From positions 37,207-101,206 of the forward strand of contig CAZEJS010000005.1 in assembly GCA_964512645.1 (NCBI GenBank): a stretch of 64,000 nucleotides of DNA, in the 5' to 3' direction. The position numbers were made by a program, and so were the translations under genes. Source of the stretch: CAZEJS01 sp964512645 (lineage in GTDB: Bacteria > Actinomycetota > Geothermincolia > Fen-727 > Anoxymicrobiaceae). Positions within the stretch are counted from its first letter, which is position 1. Each line of letters opens with the position of its first letter. The notes under the pieces are model-generated. The model was given only the letters and a program-made list of their open reading frames with translations. It ran no database searches and was not told the origin of the DNA. This document shows positions 1 to 10,032 of the stretch, piece after piece.

Positions 1-89
1 AGGTCACCTGGGGCGATTCGCGCATCAGCGACGGCCACCTGGTGACGCGGGACCTCCTCAGGGAGTTCGACGAGCTGATGGATGAATGA
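1..89 (+). CDS. C-terminal fragment of a 2-oxoacid:ferredoxin oxidoreductase alpha subunit (PorA-like), cut by the window edge
   Basis: An open frame enters from the left edge in the third reading frame and ends at a TGA at 87-89. It encodes about 28 residues, including the stretch TWGDSRISDG. The fragment alone is too short for a family call. It sits 45 bases upstream of a clear PorB gene, and alpha-then-beta is the usual order of pyruvate/2-oxoacid:ferredoxin oxidoreductases, so it is most likely the end of PorA. The identity is inferred from context; the open frame and stop are seen directly. Confidence 0.5.
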   Translation, partial: VTWGDSRISDGHLVTRDLLREFDELMDE

Positions 90-134
90 GACGTTGCCGC
101 CGGTGAGAGGCCGGCCGCGGGAGGGATGCCGACG

Positions 135-1067
135 ATGGTCAGTTTGAAGGACCTGCCCGAAGAGGAGCTGTTCCTGGCCGGCAGCACTGCGTGCCAGGGG
201 TGCCCCTCGAGCCTGGCGCTCAGGATAGCGTTCAAGGCCCTGGGCAAGAATACGGTCCTGGTGGTGGTAGCCTCGTGCACGTCGGTGCTGCAGGGGTCCT
301 ATCCGCTGTCGGCCATCGACCTGCCGCTGATGAACGTGGCGTTCGCGACCGGCGGGGCGAGCGCGTCGGGGGTAGTGGCCGGCCTGCGGGCGCTGCACAA
401 GCGGGGGGACCTCGACGAGGAGCCGACCGTCCTGGTGTGGGCCGGAGACGGCGGCACCTACGACATCGGGATACAGTCCCTGTCGGGCGCCGCGGAGCGG
501 GAGACCAACTTCATCTATGTCTGCTACAACAACGAGATGTACTCGAACACCGGCACGCAGAGGAGCGGGGCTACGCCCCTGGGCGCCTGGACCACCACCA
601 CGCCTGGAGGCAAAGCGCAGCAGCGCAAGGACATCGCCCAGGTAATGATCGCCCACCGGATACCTTACGTTGCCACCGCGTCGCTGGCTTACCCGCTGGA
701 CTTCTACCAGAAGATGGAGAAGGCCAAGGCCATGGAGGGCACCAAGTACATCGAGCTCATGGCCCCGTGTCCACCGGGCTGGAAGTTCCCCTCGAGCCAG
801 ACGATCGAGGTCAGCCGCCTGGCGGTTCAGAGCGGCATGTGGCTGTTGTACGAGCACGAGAACGGGGAGACCAGGTTCACCGCGGCGACAAAGAGGATCA
901 TCGAGGGCAAGGTCAAGAAGAAGCCGGTGAAGGATTACCTGGAGATGCAGGGGCGCTTCAAGCAGGTGCTCTCCTCCCCGGAGGGCCAGGCAGCGGAGGA
1001 CGCGCTCGAGCAGGAGGTCACCGAATCGATCAGGCGCCTGCACGGGTGGGTTCCAGAGTACATCTGA
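135..1067 (+). CDS. porB: pyruvate:ferredoxin oxidoreductase beta subunit (PorB)
   Basis: This is the thiamine-diphosphate-binding subunit of a 2-oxoacid:ferredoxin oxidoreductase, which splits pyruvate to acetyl-CoA and CO2 and reduces ferredoxin. The TPP motif begins GDGGTYDIG and continues to YNNEMYSNTGTQ. Cysteines in ACQGC near the start, in ASCTS and in APCPPGW match the positions that hold the [4Fe-4S] cluster in this family. At about 310 residues it is normal length for PorB. An ATG at 126 lies directly against the Shine-Dalgarno GGGAGGG (119-125), which is too close. The in-frame ATG at 135 has good spacing and is preferred. The preceding alpha-subunit fragment suggests one operon. 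Use of a ferredoxin-linked enzyme points to an anaerobic or microaerophilic host (inference). Confidence 0.92.
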   Translation: MVSLKDLPEEELFLAGSTACQGCPSSLALRIAFKALGKNTVLVVVASCTSVLQGSYPLSAIDLPLMNVAFATGGASASGVVAGLRALHKRGDLDEEPTVLVWAGDGGTYDIGIQSLSGAAERETNFIYVCYNNEMYSNTGTQRSGATPLGAWTTTTPGGKAQQRKDIAQVMIAHRIPYVATASLAYPLDFYQKMEKAKAMEGTKYIELMAPCPPGWKFPSSQTIEVSRLAVQSGMWLLYEHENGETRFTAATKRIIEGKVKKKPVKDYLEMQGRFKQVLSSPEGQAAEDALEQEVTESIRRLHGWVPEYI

Positions 1068-1100
1068 CCCGCCGGGGCCGCGGCCCCGCGGCAACCACGG

Positions 1101-1129
1101 TTCGCCCCCCGCCGCTCCGGTGGTAGAAT
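1101..1129 (+). promoter_or_regulatory. promoter of tRNA-Thr
   Basis: TTCGCC at 1101-1106 and TAGAAT at 1124-1129 are separated by 17 bases. The -10 is preceded by TGG, giving an extended -10. The predicted start is about 12 bases upstream of the mature tRNA. Confidence 0.6.
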
Positions 1130-1147
1130 GTCTGGCGCAGGACGGAA

Positions 1148-1223
1148 GCCGGTGTAGCTCAGTCGGTAGAGCGGCTCACTCGTAATGAGCAGGTCAGCGG
1201 TTCGAATCCGCTCGCCGGCTCCA
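1148..1223 (+). tRNA. tRNA-Thr (anticodon CGT)
   Basis: A full cloverleaf can be folded by hand. The acceptor stem GCCGGTG pairs with CGCCGGC (one G-T pair), the D stem is GCTC/GAGC, and the anticodon stem GCTCA/TGAGC encloses loop CTCGTAA, whose anticodon CGT reads ACG. The T arm is AGCGG-TTCGAAT-CCGCT. The 3' CCA is encoded. The discriminator base is T. It stands alone, with a promoter-like sequence just upstream. No convincing U-tract terminator follows. Confidence 0.96.
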
Positions 1224-1362
1224 CCTCCCGCCCCGGGGATGGCCCCGCCCCGGGCACGAAGCGGAGACGGGCACCCGATCACTATCAAGAAGCCGTCCCG
1301 CCCGTGCCGAAACAAAGAGTGCCAACGAAACGGGAAGCGGCGGGCGCGCCCCGTGCGCCCCG

Positions 1363-3876
1363 GTGGAAATACACCCGCACGACAGGGAAGCTGATTTGCC
1401 TTACGACGATATCGAACCGGCCCCGCCGACAGGGCCCGGGCGGCAGGACCCCGGGTCTTCCGCGGCAGGCGCCGGGACGGACGAGCCCGGCCGGACGCGC
1501 AACAAGCTCGAGAGGCTGGAGAAGTTGTACCGCGCCCTGAGCGCGGGGAGCGAGGCCGCGCTGAGGTCGCGGGACCCCCGGGACCTCTACGAGGGGGTCT
1601 GCCGGGTGCTCGCGGAAAGCGGGCTTGTCGTCATGGCCTGGGTGGGGATGACGGTCCCCGGCAGCCAGGTCGTCCTCCCCGTTGGACACGGCGGACGGGA
1701 CGAGGGATTCCTCAAGGACACCAGGCACTCCGCCCTGGAGGTGCCGGACGGGCTCGGGCCCACCGGGACGGCCATCCGCGAAGAACGGGCCGATCTCTGC
1801 GGGGACATCGCGGGGGACCTGCGCATGTCACCCTGGCGCAACGAAGCCCTTGCCCGCGGTTACGGGTCCTGCGCGGCGTTCCCGTTGCGGCTCGAAGACC
1901 AGGTCGTGGGAGCGCTGACCCTGTACTGCGCCGGCGGCGGGGCGTCCGACGCGGACCTGCTGGAGCTGGCCTCTTCGCTCGCGGAAGAGATCTCCTTCGT
2001 CATCCGTTCGATAGAGAGGGAAGGCCGGCGCAAGCGGGCCGAGGAGTCGCTGCGACGTAGCGAGCAGTATTACCGGGCCCTGATTGAGAACACCCAGGAC
2101 GTCATCACGCTCATGAGTTCGACCGGGGAGATGCTGTACGTCAGCCCTTCGGTGGAGCGCGCGCTCGGCTTCAAGCGCTCCGACATGAGAGAAAAGGTCA
2201 TCTTCGATTTCGTCCACCCGGACGACGCGTCCGCGCTCGCCGGGTTCATGCGGGGCATTACCGGCGCCCCCGAGTCGAGCGCGACCGTGGAGGTACGCCT
2301 CAGGCACAGCGGCGGCGCCTACAGGGATCTCGACGTGGTCGGAAAGAGCTTCCGGGACGAGGCGGGGGGCGTCGGGGTCATCGTGAGCGCGAGGGACGTA
2401 ACCGACCGGAAGGCCGTCGAGGCGGCTCAGCGGAAGGACCGCGACTTCATATCGACGGTCATCGACACGGCCGCCGCGGTTGTGGTCGTCTTCGACCTGG
2501 ACAGGCGCATCATCCTGTTCAACAGCACCGCCGAGGAGATCTCCGGCTATTCCGCCCCGGAGGTCAGGGGCCGCAAGGCCAATTTCCTGTTGCCGAGCGA
2601 CCAGGCGCGAAAGGCGCAGGAGGCGTTCGACGGGATTGTCGCGGGGGACCATGCCTACAAGACACTGGAGCTCGAATGGCTGACGAGGCACGGGGCCCGC
2701 AAGCTCATATCGTGGACCAGCACGCTGATGGACGAGGAGGACGGAGGCGGGTTCGTCATCTGTACCGGAATCGACATCACCGAGCGGAGGCAGGCCGAGG
2801 CCGCGCTGAGGGAATCAGAGGAACAGTACCGGACCGTGTTCGAGTCGACCGGCACCGCCATGTGCATCATCGGCGAGAAGACGGTGGTGACGTTCATGAA
2901 CCAGGAGTTCGGCAGGATGACCGGCTACGGCACTGCGGAGGTGGAGGGAGTGCGCCCGTTCACCGATTTCCTCCAGCCGTCCGACGCCGACAGCTTCAGG
3001 AGCTACCACCGGGAGACGCTGAGGGGATCGCGCGGGGTTCCCATACACTTCGAGTGCAACGTCGTCGACAAGGCGGGTAATGCCCTGAACGTACTGGCCA
3101 ACCTGGGGCTGCTCCCGGGAAGGCCGGCCTGCGTCCTTTCCCTCATCGATATCACCCGCGAGCGCATGTACGAGCGGAACCTGGCCGAGACCGCGGAGAG
3201 GCTGAAGCACTTCCTCAGTGTCGCGTCGCACGAGCTCAGGCATCCGATTACCGTCGTCAAGGGCTACGCCAACACCCTCAGCGGTTTCATGGAGGAGATG
3301 CCCAAAGAGCACATCATGGAGATACTGGACGACATCGACGGCTCCGCGGATCGCCTGACGCGTTACGTCGAGGACCTGATGGACGTTTCACGCGTCGAGG
3401 AAGGCCGCTTTCCCATCCAGAAGAAGCCGACCGAGGTCGGAGAGCTGGTCAATATGACCCTGGAGGACATGCGGGCGATCGGTATCGAGAACGATTTCAC
3501 CGCCACTGTGTCGCCCGATATCGGCACTATCCAGGTAGACCCCGAGAAGTTCGTCCAGCTACTGGTGATACTGCTCGAGAACGCCGTAAGGTTCGGGCCT
3601 CCCCGCTCCCCCGTGGAGATACTGCTGACCCGGGTGAAAGGAACCCTGGAGTGCGCCGTTCTCGACCGCGGGCGGGGCATAGAAGAAGAGGACCGGGAGA
3701 GGGTGTTCGACCGGTTCTACCAGGTCGAGGACATGATGCATCACTCCACGCCCGGGATGGGCCTGGGCCTGTACATCGCCCGCGAGATCGTTACCGCGCA
3801 CGGCGGCTCGATATGGTGCGAACCGCGGGAGGGCGGGGGCAGCGTGTTTCGCTTCACCTTGCTCCTGGACGATTGA
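1363..3876 (+). CDS. soluble sensor histidine kinase with GAF and three PAS domains
   Basis: This 837-residue signalling kinase has no transmembrane segment, so it probably senses a cytoplasmic signal. Domain order: a GAF-like domain at about residues 45-215; PAS 1 at about 230-350; PAS 2 at about 355-475; PAS 3 at about 480-605; HisKA with the H-box SHELRHP (phospho-acceptor His623); and HATPase_c with N-box Asn740 (LLENAVRFG), G1 DRGRGI near 768 and G2 GMGLGLYIA. All the kinase signatures are intact. The frame opens with GTG at 1363 without a clear Shine-Dalgarno. A TTG at 1396 preceded by AGGGAAG is an alternative that would shorten the protein by 11 residues. No response regulator is adjacent, so it is an orphan kinase whose partner is unknown. 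Confidence 0.9.
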   Translation: MEIHPHDREADLPYDDIEPAPPTGPGRQDPGSSAAGAGTDEPGRTRNKLERLEKLYRALSAGSEAALRSRDPRDLYEGVCRVLAESGLVVMAWVGMTVPGSQVVLPVGHGGRDEGFLKDTRHSALEVPDGLGPTGTAIREERADLCGDIAGDLRMSPWRNEALARGYGSCAAFPLRLEDQVVGALTLYCAGGGASDADLLELASSLAEEISFVIRSIEREGRRKRAEESLRRSEQYYRALIENTQDVITLMSSTGEMLYVSPSVERALGFKRSDMREKVIFDFVHPDDASALAGFMRGITGAPESSATVEVRLRHSGGAYRDLDVVGKSFRDEAGGVGVIVSARDVTDRKAVEAAQRKDRDFISTVIDTAAAVVVVFDLDRRIILFNSTAEEISGYSAPEVRGRKANFLLPSDQARKAQEAFDGIVAGDHAYKTLELEWLTRHGARKLISWTSTLMDEEDGGGFVICTGIDITERRQAEAALRESEEQYRTVFESTGTAMCIIGEKTVVTFMNQEFGRMTGYGTAEVEGVRPFTDFLQPSDADSFRSYHRETLRGSRGVPIHFECNVVDKAGNALNVLANLGLLPGRPACVLSLIDITRERMYERNLAETAERLKHFLSVASHELRHPITVVKGYANTLSGFMEEMPKEHIMEILDDIDGSADRLTRYVEDLMDVSRVEEGRFPIQKKPTEVGELVNMTLEDMRAIGIENDFTATVSPDIGTIQVDPEKFVQLLVILLENAVRFGPPRSPVEILLTRVKGTLECAVLDRGRGIEEEDRERVFDRFYQVEDMMHHSTPGMGLGLYIAREIVTAHGGSIWCEPREGGGSVFRFTLLLDD

Positions 3877-3983
3877 CCGTGCCCCCTCCGCCGGGGAGTC
3901 CGCTCCGTTCCAGCCCGCCATCGAACCGGCTTCCCGCTCTCGAGGTTCCCGTTGTCCCGCGGCGGGTCCGGAGGCGGGCGACC

Positions 3984-3992
3984 TGCTATAGT
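3984..3992 (+). promoter_or_regulatory. extended -10 promoter upstream of the CapA-like gene
   Basis: TGC followed by TATAGT (3987-3992) forms an extended -10 about 36 bases before the start codon. No good -35 hexamer is visible at the expected distance. Confidence 0.45.
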
Positions 3993-4027
3993 TTAGCCTG
4001 GACGACGAAGGAAGGCGGGACTGCCCG

Positions 4028-5194
4028 ATGATCCGCGAGCGAAAGACGAAAGTCGCGCTGGCCCTGCTCCTGGCAGGGGCGGCGGCCCTGTCCGTCGCGG
4101 GTTGTTCCCCCGGGGGGGCCGGCGACGCGTCCGGCCTCGAGCTATCGGGCGCGTGGCGTAAGGTCGCCGATTCCGCGGGCGCCGCGGGGGGCCTGGTGTC
4201 GGTAAGCGCGGGGGGCGACGTCAACTTCGGTGACGGCGTGACGCCCTCGCTTGTCTCCGGCGGGCTCGACTACCCGTTCTCGGGGGTCAGGGAGGCCTTC
4301 GCCACCACGGACCTCTCGTTCGTCAACCTGGAATGCTGCATCGCGTCATGCGGCGCGCCCGTAGCCGGCAAGCAGTTCACGTTCAGGGGCCCCGCGGATT
4401 CCGCGGACGCGCTGCGCAGCGGCAACGTGGACGTGGTGTCGCTCGCCAACAACCACTCGCTGGACTATGGAGCGGCCGCCCTGGTGGAGACCCTCGCTCA
4501 CCTGGACGAGAACGGCATAGCGTGGTGCGGGGCGGGCCGCAACCGCGATGAGGCGTACGCCCCGAGGGTCCTGGAGACTCGCGGCGGGAGGGTGGCGTTC
4601 CTGGCTTTCAACGGGATAGTGCCGGACGGCTGGTCCGCGACGGCTACCGCCCCCGGGTGCGCGACCACCTGGGATGCGAAAAAAGTGGCCTCGGCGATAA
4701 GAGACGCCAAACGGGGTGCGGACTACCTGGTGGCGTCATTCCACTGGGGGATAGAACTGGCTACGTCGCCCGGCGCCGAACAGAGGAACCTGGCGCATCT
4801 GGCGGTGGACAGCGGCGCCGACCTGGTGCTGGGGCACCACCCGCACGTTGTCCAGGGTTTTGAGCTTTACCGCAACCGTCTTATCGCGTACAGCCTTGGA
4901 AATTTCGTGTTCAGCCCTCCACGCCCTGAGTCGGCGAAGTCGGTAATGCTCATCGCCGTGCTGGGACCCGGCGGGCTCGTCCAGGCGAAGGTGGTGCCCG
5001 CTTCGATATCGGGATGCCGCCCGGTGATCCTGGACGGCGCCCCGGCCGACGCCTGGGTGGGCACGATGTCGAGATACAGCAGCGCACTGGGAACGACGGT
5101 GACGGTCCGTTCCGGGCGCGGTTACATCGACGGGAACGCCGCGGCGTCCGGCGGGCGGGGGGTTCCATCGAGCCGGTCCGCCGGGTCCCGATGA
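4028..5194 (+). CDS. CapA-family (poly-gamma-glutamate synthesis-like) metallophosphatase lipoprotein
   Basis: This is a 388-residue secreted lipoprotein. The first about 27 residues form a lipoprotein signal peptide ending in lipobox VAGC, so the mature protein should be tethered to the membrane. The rest matches the CapA/PGA_cap calcineurin-like phosphoesterase fold, with metal-site motifs in family order: GGDVNFGD, FVNLECCI, SLANNHSLDYG, ASFHWG, LVLGHHPHVVQGFE and YSLGNFVF. No capB or capC polyglutamate synthetase gene is adjacent, so a role in polyglutamate synthesis is not supported here. A wall-associated phosphoesterase is as much as can be said. tilS follows after 37 bases and may share the transcript. 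Confidence 0.85.
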   Translation: MIRERKTKVALALLLAGAAALSVAGCSPGGAGDASGLELSGAWRKVADSAGAAGGLVSVSAGGDVNFGDGVTPSLVSGGLDYPFSGVREAFATTDLSFVNLECCIASCGAPVAGKQFTFRGPADSADALRSGNVDVVSLANNHSLDYGAAALVETLAHLDENGIAWCGAGRNRDEAYAPRVLETRGGRVAFLAFNGIVPDGWSATATAPGCATTWDAKKVASAIRDAKRGADYLVASFHWGIELATSPGAEQRNLAHLAVDSGADLVLGHHPHVVQGFELYRNRLIAYSLGNFVFSPPRPESAKSVMLIAVLGPGGLVQAKVVPASISGCRPVILDGAPADAWVGTMSRYSSALGTTVTVRSGRGYIDGNAAASGGRGVPSSRSAGSR

Positions 5195-5231
5195 CCGGGG
5201 CGGCCGGGCGGTCCCGGGGCGGAGGGCCGTG

Positions 5232-6632
5232 ATGTCGCATACGGGCGGTGGAGACCTCTCCGGAAAAGCACGGGCGACGGTGGCGCGGTACTCGATGCTG
5301 GAGGAGGGGCAGCGTGTCGTAGTGAGCGTCTCCGGCGGGCCTGACTCGGTGGCCCTGCTGCTGTTCCTCGCGGACCTCGCGCCCGGGATGAGCCTGACCC
5401 TGTCGGTTTTTCACCTCGACCACATGCTGCGCGGGACGGAGTCGGCCGCCGACGCCGAGTTCGTTCGACTGCTGGCGGAAAACCTGGGGTTGCCGGCAGA
5501 GGTGACCTCCGCCGAGGCGGGTGCGGCGGCCGGGGGGAGCCGGAGGTCGCCGCAGGACGCGTACAGGGAGATCAGGACGGGAAAGCTGCTCGCATGGGCG
5601 GATCGCTGGGGCGCCGACCGGGTGGCAGTGGGCCACACCGCCGACGACCAGGTGGAGACGTTCCTGATGAGGATGGTGCAGGGCGCCGGCCTGACCGGGC
5701 TGGCGGGGATACCGCCGGTCGCCGGGCCGCTTATCAGGCCGCTGATCGAGGTCTGGCGGCACGAGGTGGAAGCTTTCCTGCGTCTCAAGGGGGTGACCGC
5801 CAGGACTGACCGGACGAACCTCGAGGACGACTACCTCAGGAACAGGATCCGGCACCAGCTCCTCCCGTGCATCGTCTCCGGGTTCGGCGAGGCGACGAAG
5901 GCCGTAATACTTCGAGAGGTGGAGTCGCTCGCCTGGGACCGCGAGATGTTCTTCGCGTTGGCCCGCCGGGCGTTCGAGGAAGTGGCGCGGCTCGAAGGCG
6001 GAACGTGCCGGATAGACCTCCGGGCGCTCTCTGCGGTGTCACTCTCGATGCGGAGGGGGGTCGTGAGGGAGGCCTGGGCGCGGCTGCGGCCGGGCGAGCC
6101 CATGCTCTCCTGGCGGCACGTCCGGGATATCCTGACGAAGGTCGCCGGCGGCGCGAGCGGCGCCTCCATCGACCTGCCGGGTGGGATGCGCGCCGAGCGT
6201 GAATACGGCGATCTGCTGGTCGGGCCGGCGCCGGCGCCGGCGCTCCTCGAGCCGCGGCGTCTCGAGGTCCCCGGACGGCTGCGACTTGACGGCCGGACGG
6301 TCCTGGAGGCGGAGAGGGTCCCCCCTTCCGAAGTCGTGTACGGCGGCGACCCCGACACGGAGTACGCGAGACCGGACCTCTCTACGACGCTGGAAGTGCG
6401 GGGGACAAGGCCGGGGGACCGGTTCCGGCCCCTGGGCTCACCGTACCAGAAGAAGCTCAAGGACTTCTTCATCGACGAGAAAGTGCCCCGGCGCGAGAGG
6501 CCAACGGTGCCGCTGGTGCTGGAGGCCGGACGGATCGTCTGGGTAGCCGGATACCGCCTCGACGACAGGTTCAAGCTGCGACCGGGCGACGACGGCGCCG
6601 TAAGGTTGCGCCTCAGGAGGGAACGTGCGTAG
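5232..6632 (+). CDS. tilS: tRNA(Ile)-lysidine synthetase TilS
   Basis: TilS ligates lysine to C34 of the CAU-anticodon tRNA-Ile, converting it to an AUA reader. The PP-loop motif SGGPDSVALL near residue 36, the GHTADDQVETFLMR segment and the GAGLTGLAGI segment mark the N-terminal adenylation domain. The C-terminal TilS domain is present (GTRPGDRFRPLG, then KKLKDFF and the ending around WVAGYRLDDRF). Length (466 residues) is that of the long, complete form. GTG at 5229 and ATG at 5232 are adjacent; GGAGGG at 5221-5226 is better spaced for the ATG. It precedes hpt and ftsH, an order conserved in Actinomycetota and many Firmicutes. Confidence 0.95.
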   Translation: MSHTGGGDLSGKARATVARYSMLEEGQRVVVSVSGGPDSVALLLFLADLAPGMSLTLSVFHLDHMLRGTESAADAEFVRLLAENLGLPAEVTSAEAGAAAGGSRRSPQDAYREIRTGKLLAWADRWGADRVAVGHTADDQVETFLMRMVQGAGLTGLAGIPPVAGPLIRPLIEVWRHEVEAFLRLKGVTARTDRTNLEDDYLRNRIRHQLLPCIVSGFGEATKAVILREVESLAWDREMFFALARRAFEEVARLEGGTCRIDLRALSAVSLSMRRGVVREAWARLRPGEPMLSWRHVRDILTKVAGGASGASIDLPGGMRAEREYGDLLVGPAPAPALLEPRRLEVPGRLRLDGRTVLEAERVPPSEVVYGGDPDTEYARPDLSTTLEVRGTRPGDRFRPLGSPYQKKLKDFFIDEKVPRRERPTVPLVLEAGRIVWVAGYRLDDRFKLRPGDDGAVRLRLRRERA

Positions 6633-6677
6633 AATGCGCGTGGCACAGCGGCCGCGGCGCGTGAAAGCGGGTGGGAC

Positions 6678-7208
6678 TTGACCAGGCACGAGATCGAGGA
6701 GACCGTCTTCACCGTGGAGGAGGTCCAGCAGCGGGTCGGGGAGCTGGCCGGCGAGATAAACCGGGACTACGAGGGCACCGACCTGCTCCTGATCGGCATT
6801 CTCAAAGGGGCTTTCATCTTCCTGGCCGACCTGGCCCGCCGCCTCACGGTGCCTGTCAGGTTCGATTTCATAGCCTGCTCCTCGTACGGTTCGTCCACCA
6901 GGACATCCGGGGTCGTGAGGATACTCAAGGACCTCGACAGCGACATATCGGGAAAACACGTGTTGCTGGTAGAGGATATCGTGGACACGGGACTTACCTT
7001 GAGCTACCTGGTCAGGAGCCTCGAAGCCAGGGGCCCCGCCTCTCTGCACATATGCGCCCTGCTCAACAAGTCGAGCCCGGAGAGGAAGGCCGACCTCCCT
7101 ATCAGGTACCAGGGGTTCTCCATACCCGACGACTTCGTTATCGGGTACGGCCTGGACTGCGCCGAGGAGTACCGGAACCTGCCCTACATAGCGAAAATCA
7201 GGAGATGA
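6678..7208 (+). CDS. hpt: hypoxanthine-guanine phosphoribosyltransferase
   Basis: This purine-salvage enzyme converts hypoxanthine or guanine plus PRPP to IMP or GMP. The 176-residue protein carries the PRPP-binding signature VEDIVDTGLTL, the catalytic-loop region SSYGSST and the base-binding end YGLDCAEEYRNLPYI. It begins with TTG at 6678 following a GGTGGGA sequence. The 45-base gap after tilS and the same orientation suggest co-transcription with tilS. Confidence 0.94.
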   Translation: MTRHEIEETVFTVEEVQQRVGELAGEINRDYEGTDLLLIGILKGAFIFLADLARRLTVPVRFDFIACSSYGSSTRTSGVVRILKDLDSDISGKHVLLVEDIVDTGLTLSYLVRSLEARGPASLHICALLNKSSPERKADLPIRYQGFSIPDDFVIGYGLDCAEEYRNLPYIAKIRR

Positions 7209-7324
7209 ACCCCCCGCCGCGGGAACGCTCCGACGCCTGTCGCCGGCACGAACCGGCAGCCGCCCCACGGCGTCTTATCCGGTGGTCCGGCGCGACGGCG
7301 GCCCGGAGCGCCGCTCCCGGAATA

Positions 7325-7333
7325 TGGTAGTAT
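7325..7333 (+). promoter_or_regulatory. extended -10 promoter upstream of ftsH
   Basis: TGG plus TAGTAT (7328-7333) gives an extended -10. The overlapping TATATA and TATAAG at 7331-7338 are alternative hexamers. No -35 stands out. Transcription would begin around 7340, upstream of the hairpin at 7358-7393. Confidence 0.45.
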
Positions 7334-7357
7334 ATAAGCGGAAAAAGACAGTCAAGG

Positions 7358-7393
7358 AAACTGCCGACCCCATGCCTGTCGGCGGTTTTGTTT
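7358..7393 (+). terminator. intrinsic-terminator-like hairpin just upstream of ftsH
   Basis: AAACTGCCGAC (7358-7368) pairs with GTCGGCGGTTT (7378-7388) around a 9-base loop, with one G-T pair, and the T-rich run TTTTGTTT follows. It could terminate the tilS-hpt transcript. It also lies downstream of the predicted ftsH promoter and 18 bases before the preferred ftsH start, so it could act as an attenuator. Confidence 0.7.
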
Positions 7394-7410
7394 AAGGAAT
7401 GCCGGGGCGC

Positions 7411-9354
<1,944 letters not shown>

Positions 9355-9376
9355 AGGCCCGCTCCGGTCCGCCCGA

Positions 9377-9406
9377 TTGACCCGCCCACGCGGGCTCTGG
9401 TACAAC
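9377..9406 (+). promoter_or_regulatory. promoter of the folate/pantothenate/NAD gene run
   Basis: TTGACC (9377-9382), an 18-base spacer and TACAAC (9401-9406), the latter preceded by TGG as an extended -10. It lies between ftsH and folE. Confidence 0.65.
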
Positions 9407-9416
9407 AATCATCTCA

Positions 9417-9442
9417 GGACAGGTCGGGGAAGACGCCTGTCC
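9417..9442 (+). promoter_or_regulatory. hairpin at the predicted 5' end of the folE transcript
   Basis: GGACAGG (9417-9423) pairs perfectly with CCTGTCC (9436-9442) around a 12-base loop. No T-run follows, so it is not an intrinsic terminator. It begins about five bases after the predicted transcription start and ends before the folE Shine-Dalgarno GGGAGG (9454-9459). It may stabilise the mRNA; function unproven. Confidence 0.4.
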
Positions 9443-9465
9443 GCACGGATTTCGGGAGGCTTCAC

Positions 9466-10032
9466 TTGGACCGTAACAAGATCGAAGAAGCGGTAAGGAT
9501 GATCCTGGAGGGCATCGGGGAAGACCTGGAGCGGGAAGGCCTGCGCCTGACACCTTCGAGGGTCGCCAGCATGTACGAGGAGATATTCTCCGGCCTGACG
9601 GCGGACCCGTCGGAAGTGCTCCAGGCACAGTTCGCCGAGGCGCACGAGGAGATGGTGATAGTCAAGGACATCCCGCTGTACTCCGTCTGCGAGCACCACC
9701 TGATGCCGTTCACCGGCAAGGCCCACGTCGCATACGTGCCCGGCGAATCAGGCCAGGTCAGCGGCATAAGCAAGCTGGCCCGGGTGGTGGACGTCCTCTC
9801 CAAGAGGCTGCAGGTCCAGGAGAGGCTGACCACGCAGGTCGCGGAAACCCTGATGGACGGGCTGGACGCGCAGGGAGTGCTCGTGGTGATAGAAGCGGAG
9901 CACCTGTGCATGTCGATGAGAGGGGTCAAGAAACCCGGTACGGTCACCGTCACCTCCGCCGTCAGGGGATTGTTCTACAGGAGCCCGGCCGCCCGGGCGG
10001 AGGCGATGGCGCTGATAAAGAGGAACGGTTGA
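9466..10032 (+). CDS. folE: GTP cyclohydrolase I
   Basis: FolE converts GTP to 7,8-dihydroneopterin triphosphate, the first step of folate synthesis. The 188-residue protein has the type IA signature: zinc ligands in CEHHLMPF and HLCMSMRGV, plus LARVVDVLSKRLQVQERLT. The start is TTG at 9466, six bases after GGGAGG. Its stop overlaps the folP start by one base (TGATG), so the two are translationally coupled. Confidence 0.96.
   Translation: MDRNKIEEAVRMILEGIGEDLEREGLRLTPSRVASMYEEIFSGLTADPSEVLQAQFAEAHEEMVIVKDIPLYSVCEHHLMPFTGKAHVAYVPGESGQVSGISKLARVVDVLSKRLQVQERLTTQVAETLMDGLDAQGVLVVIEAEHLCMSMRGVKKPGTVTVTSAVRGLFYRSPAARAEAMALIKRNG

Noticed and set aside
1224..1300. GC-rich inverted sequences after tRNA-Thr as an intrinsic terminator
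   Set aside because: Stems are short and no T-run follows.
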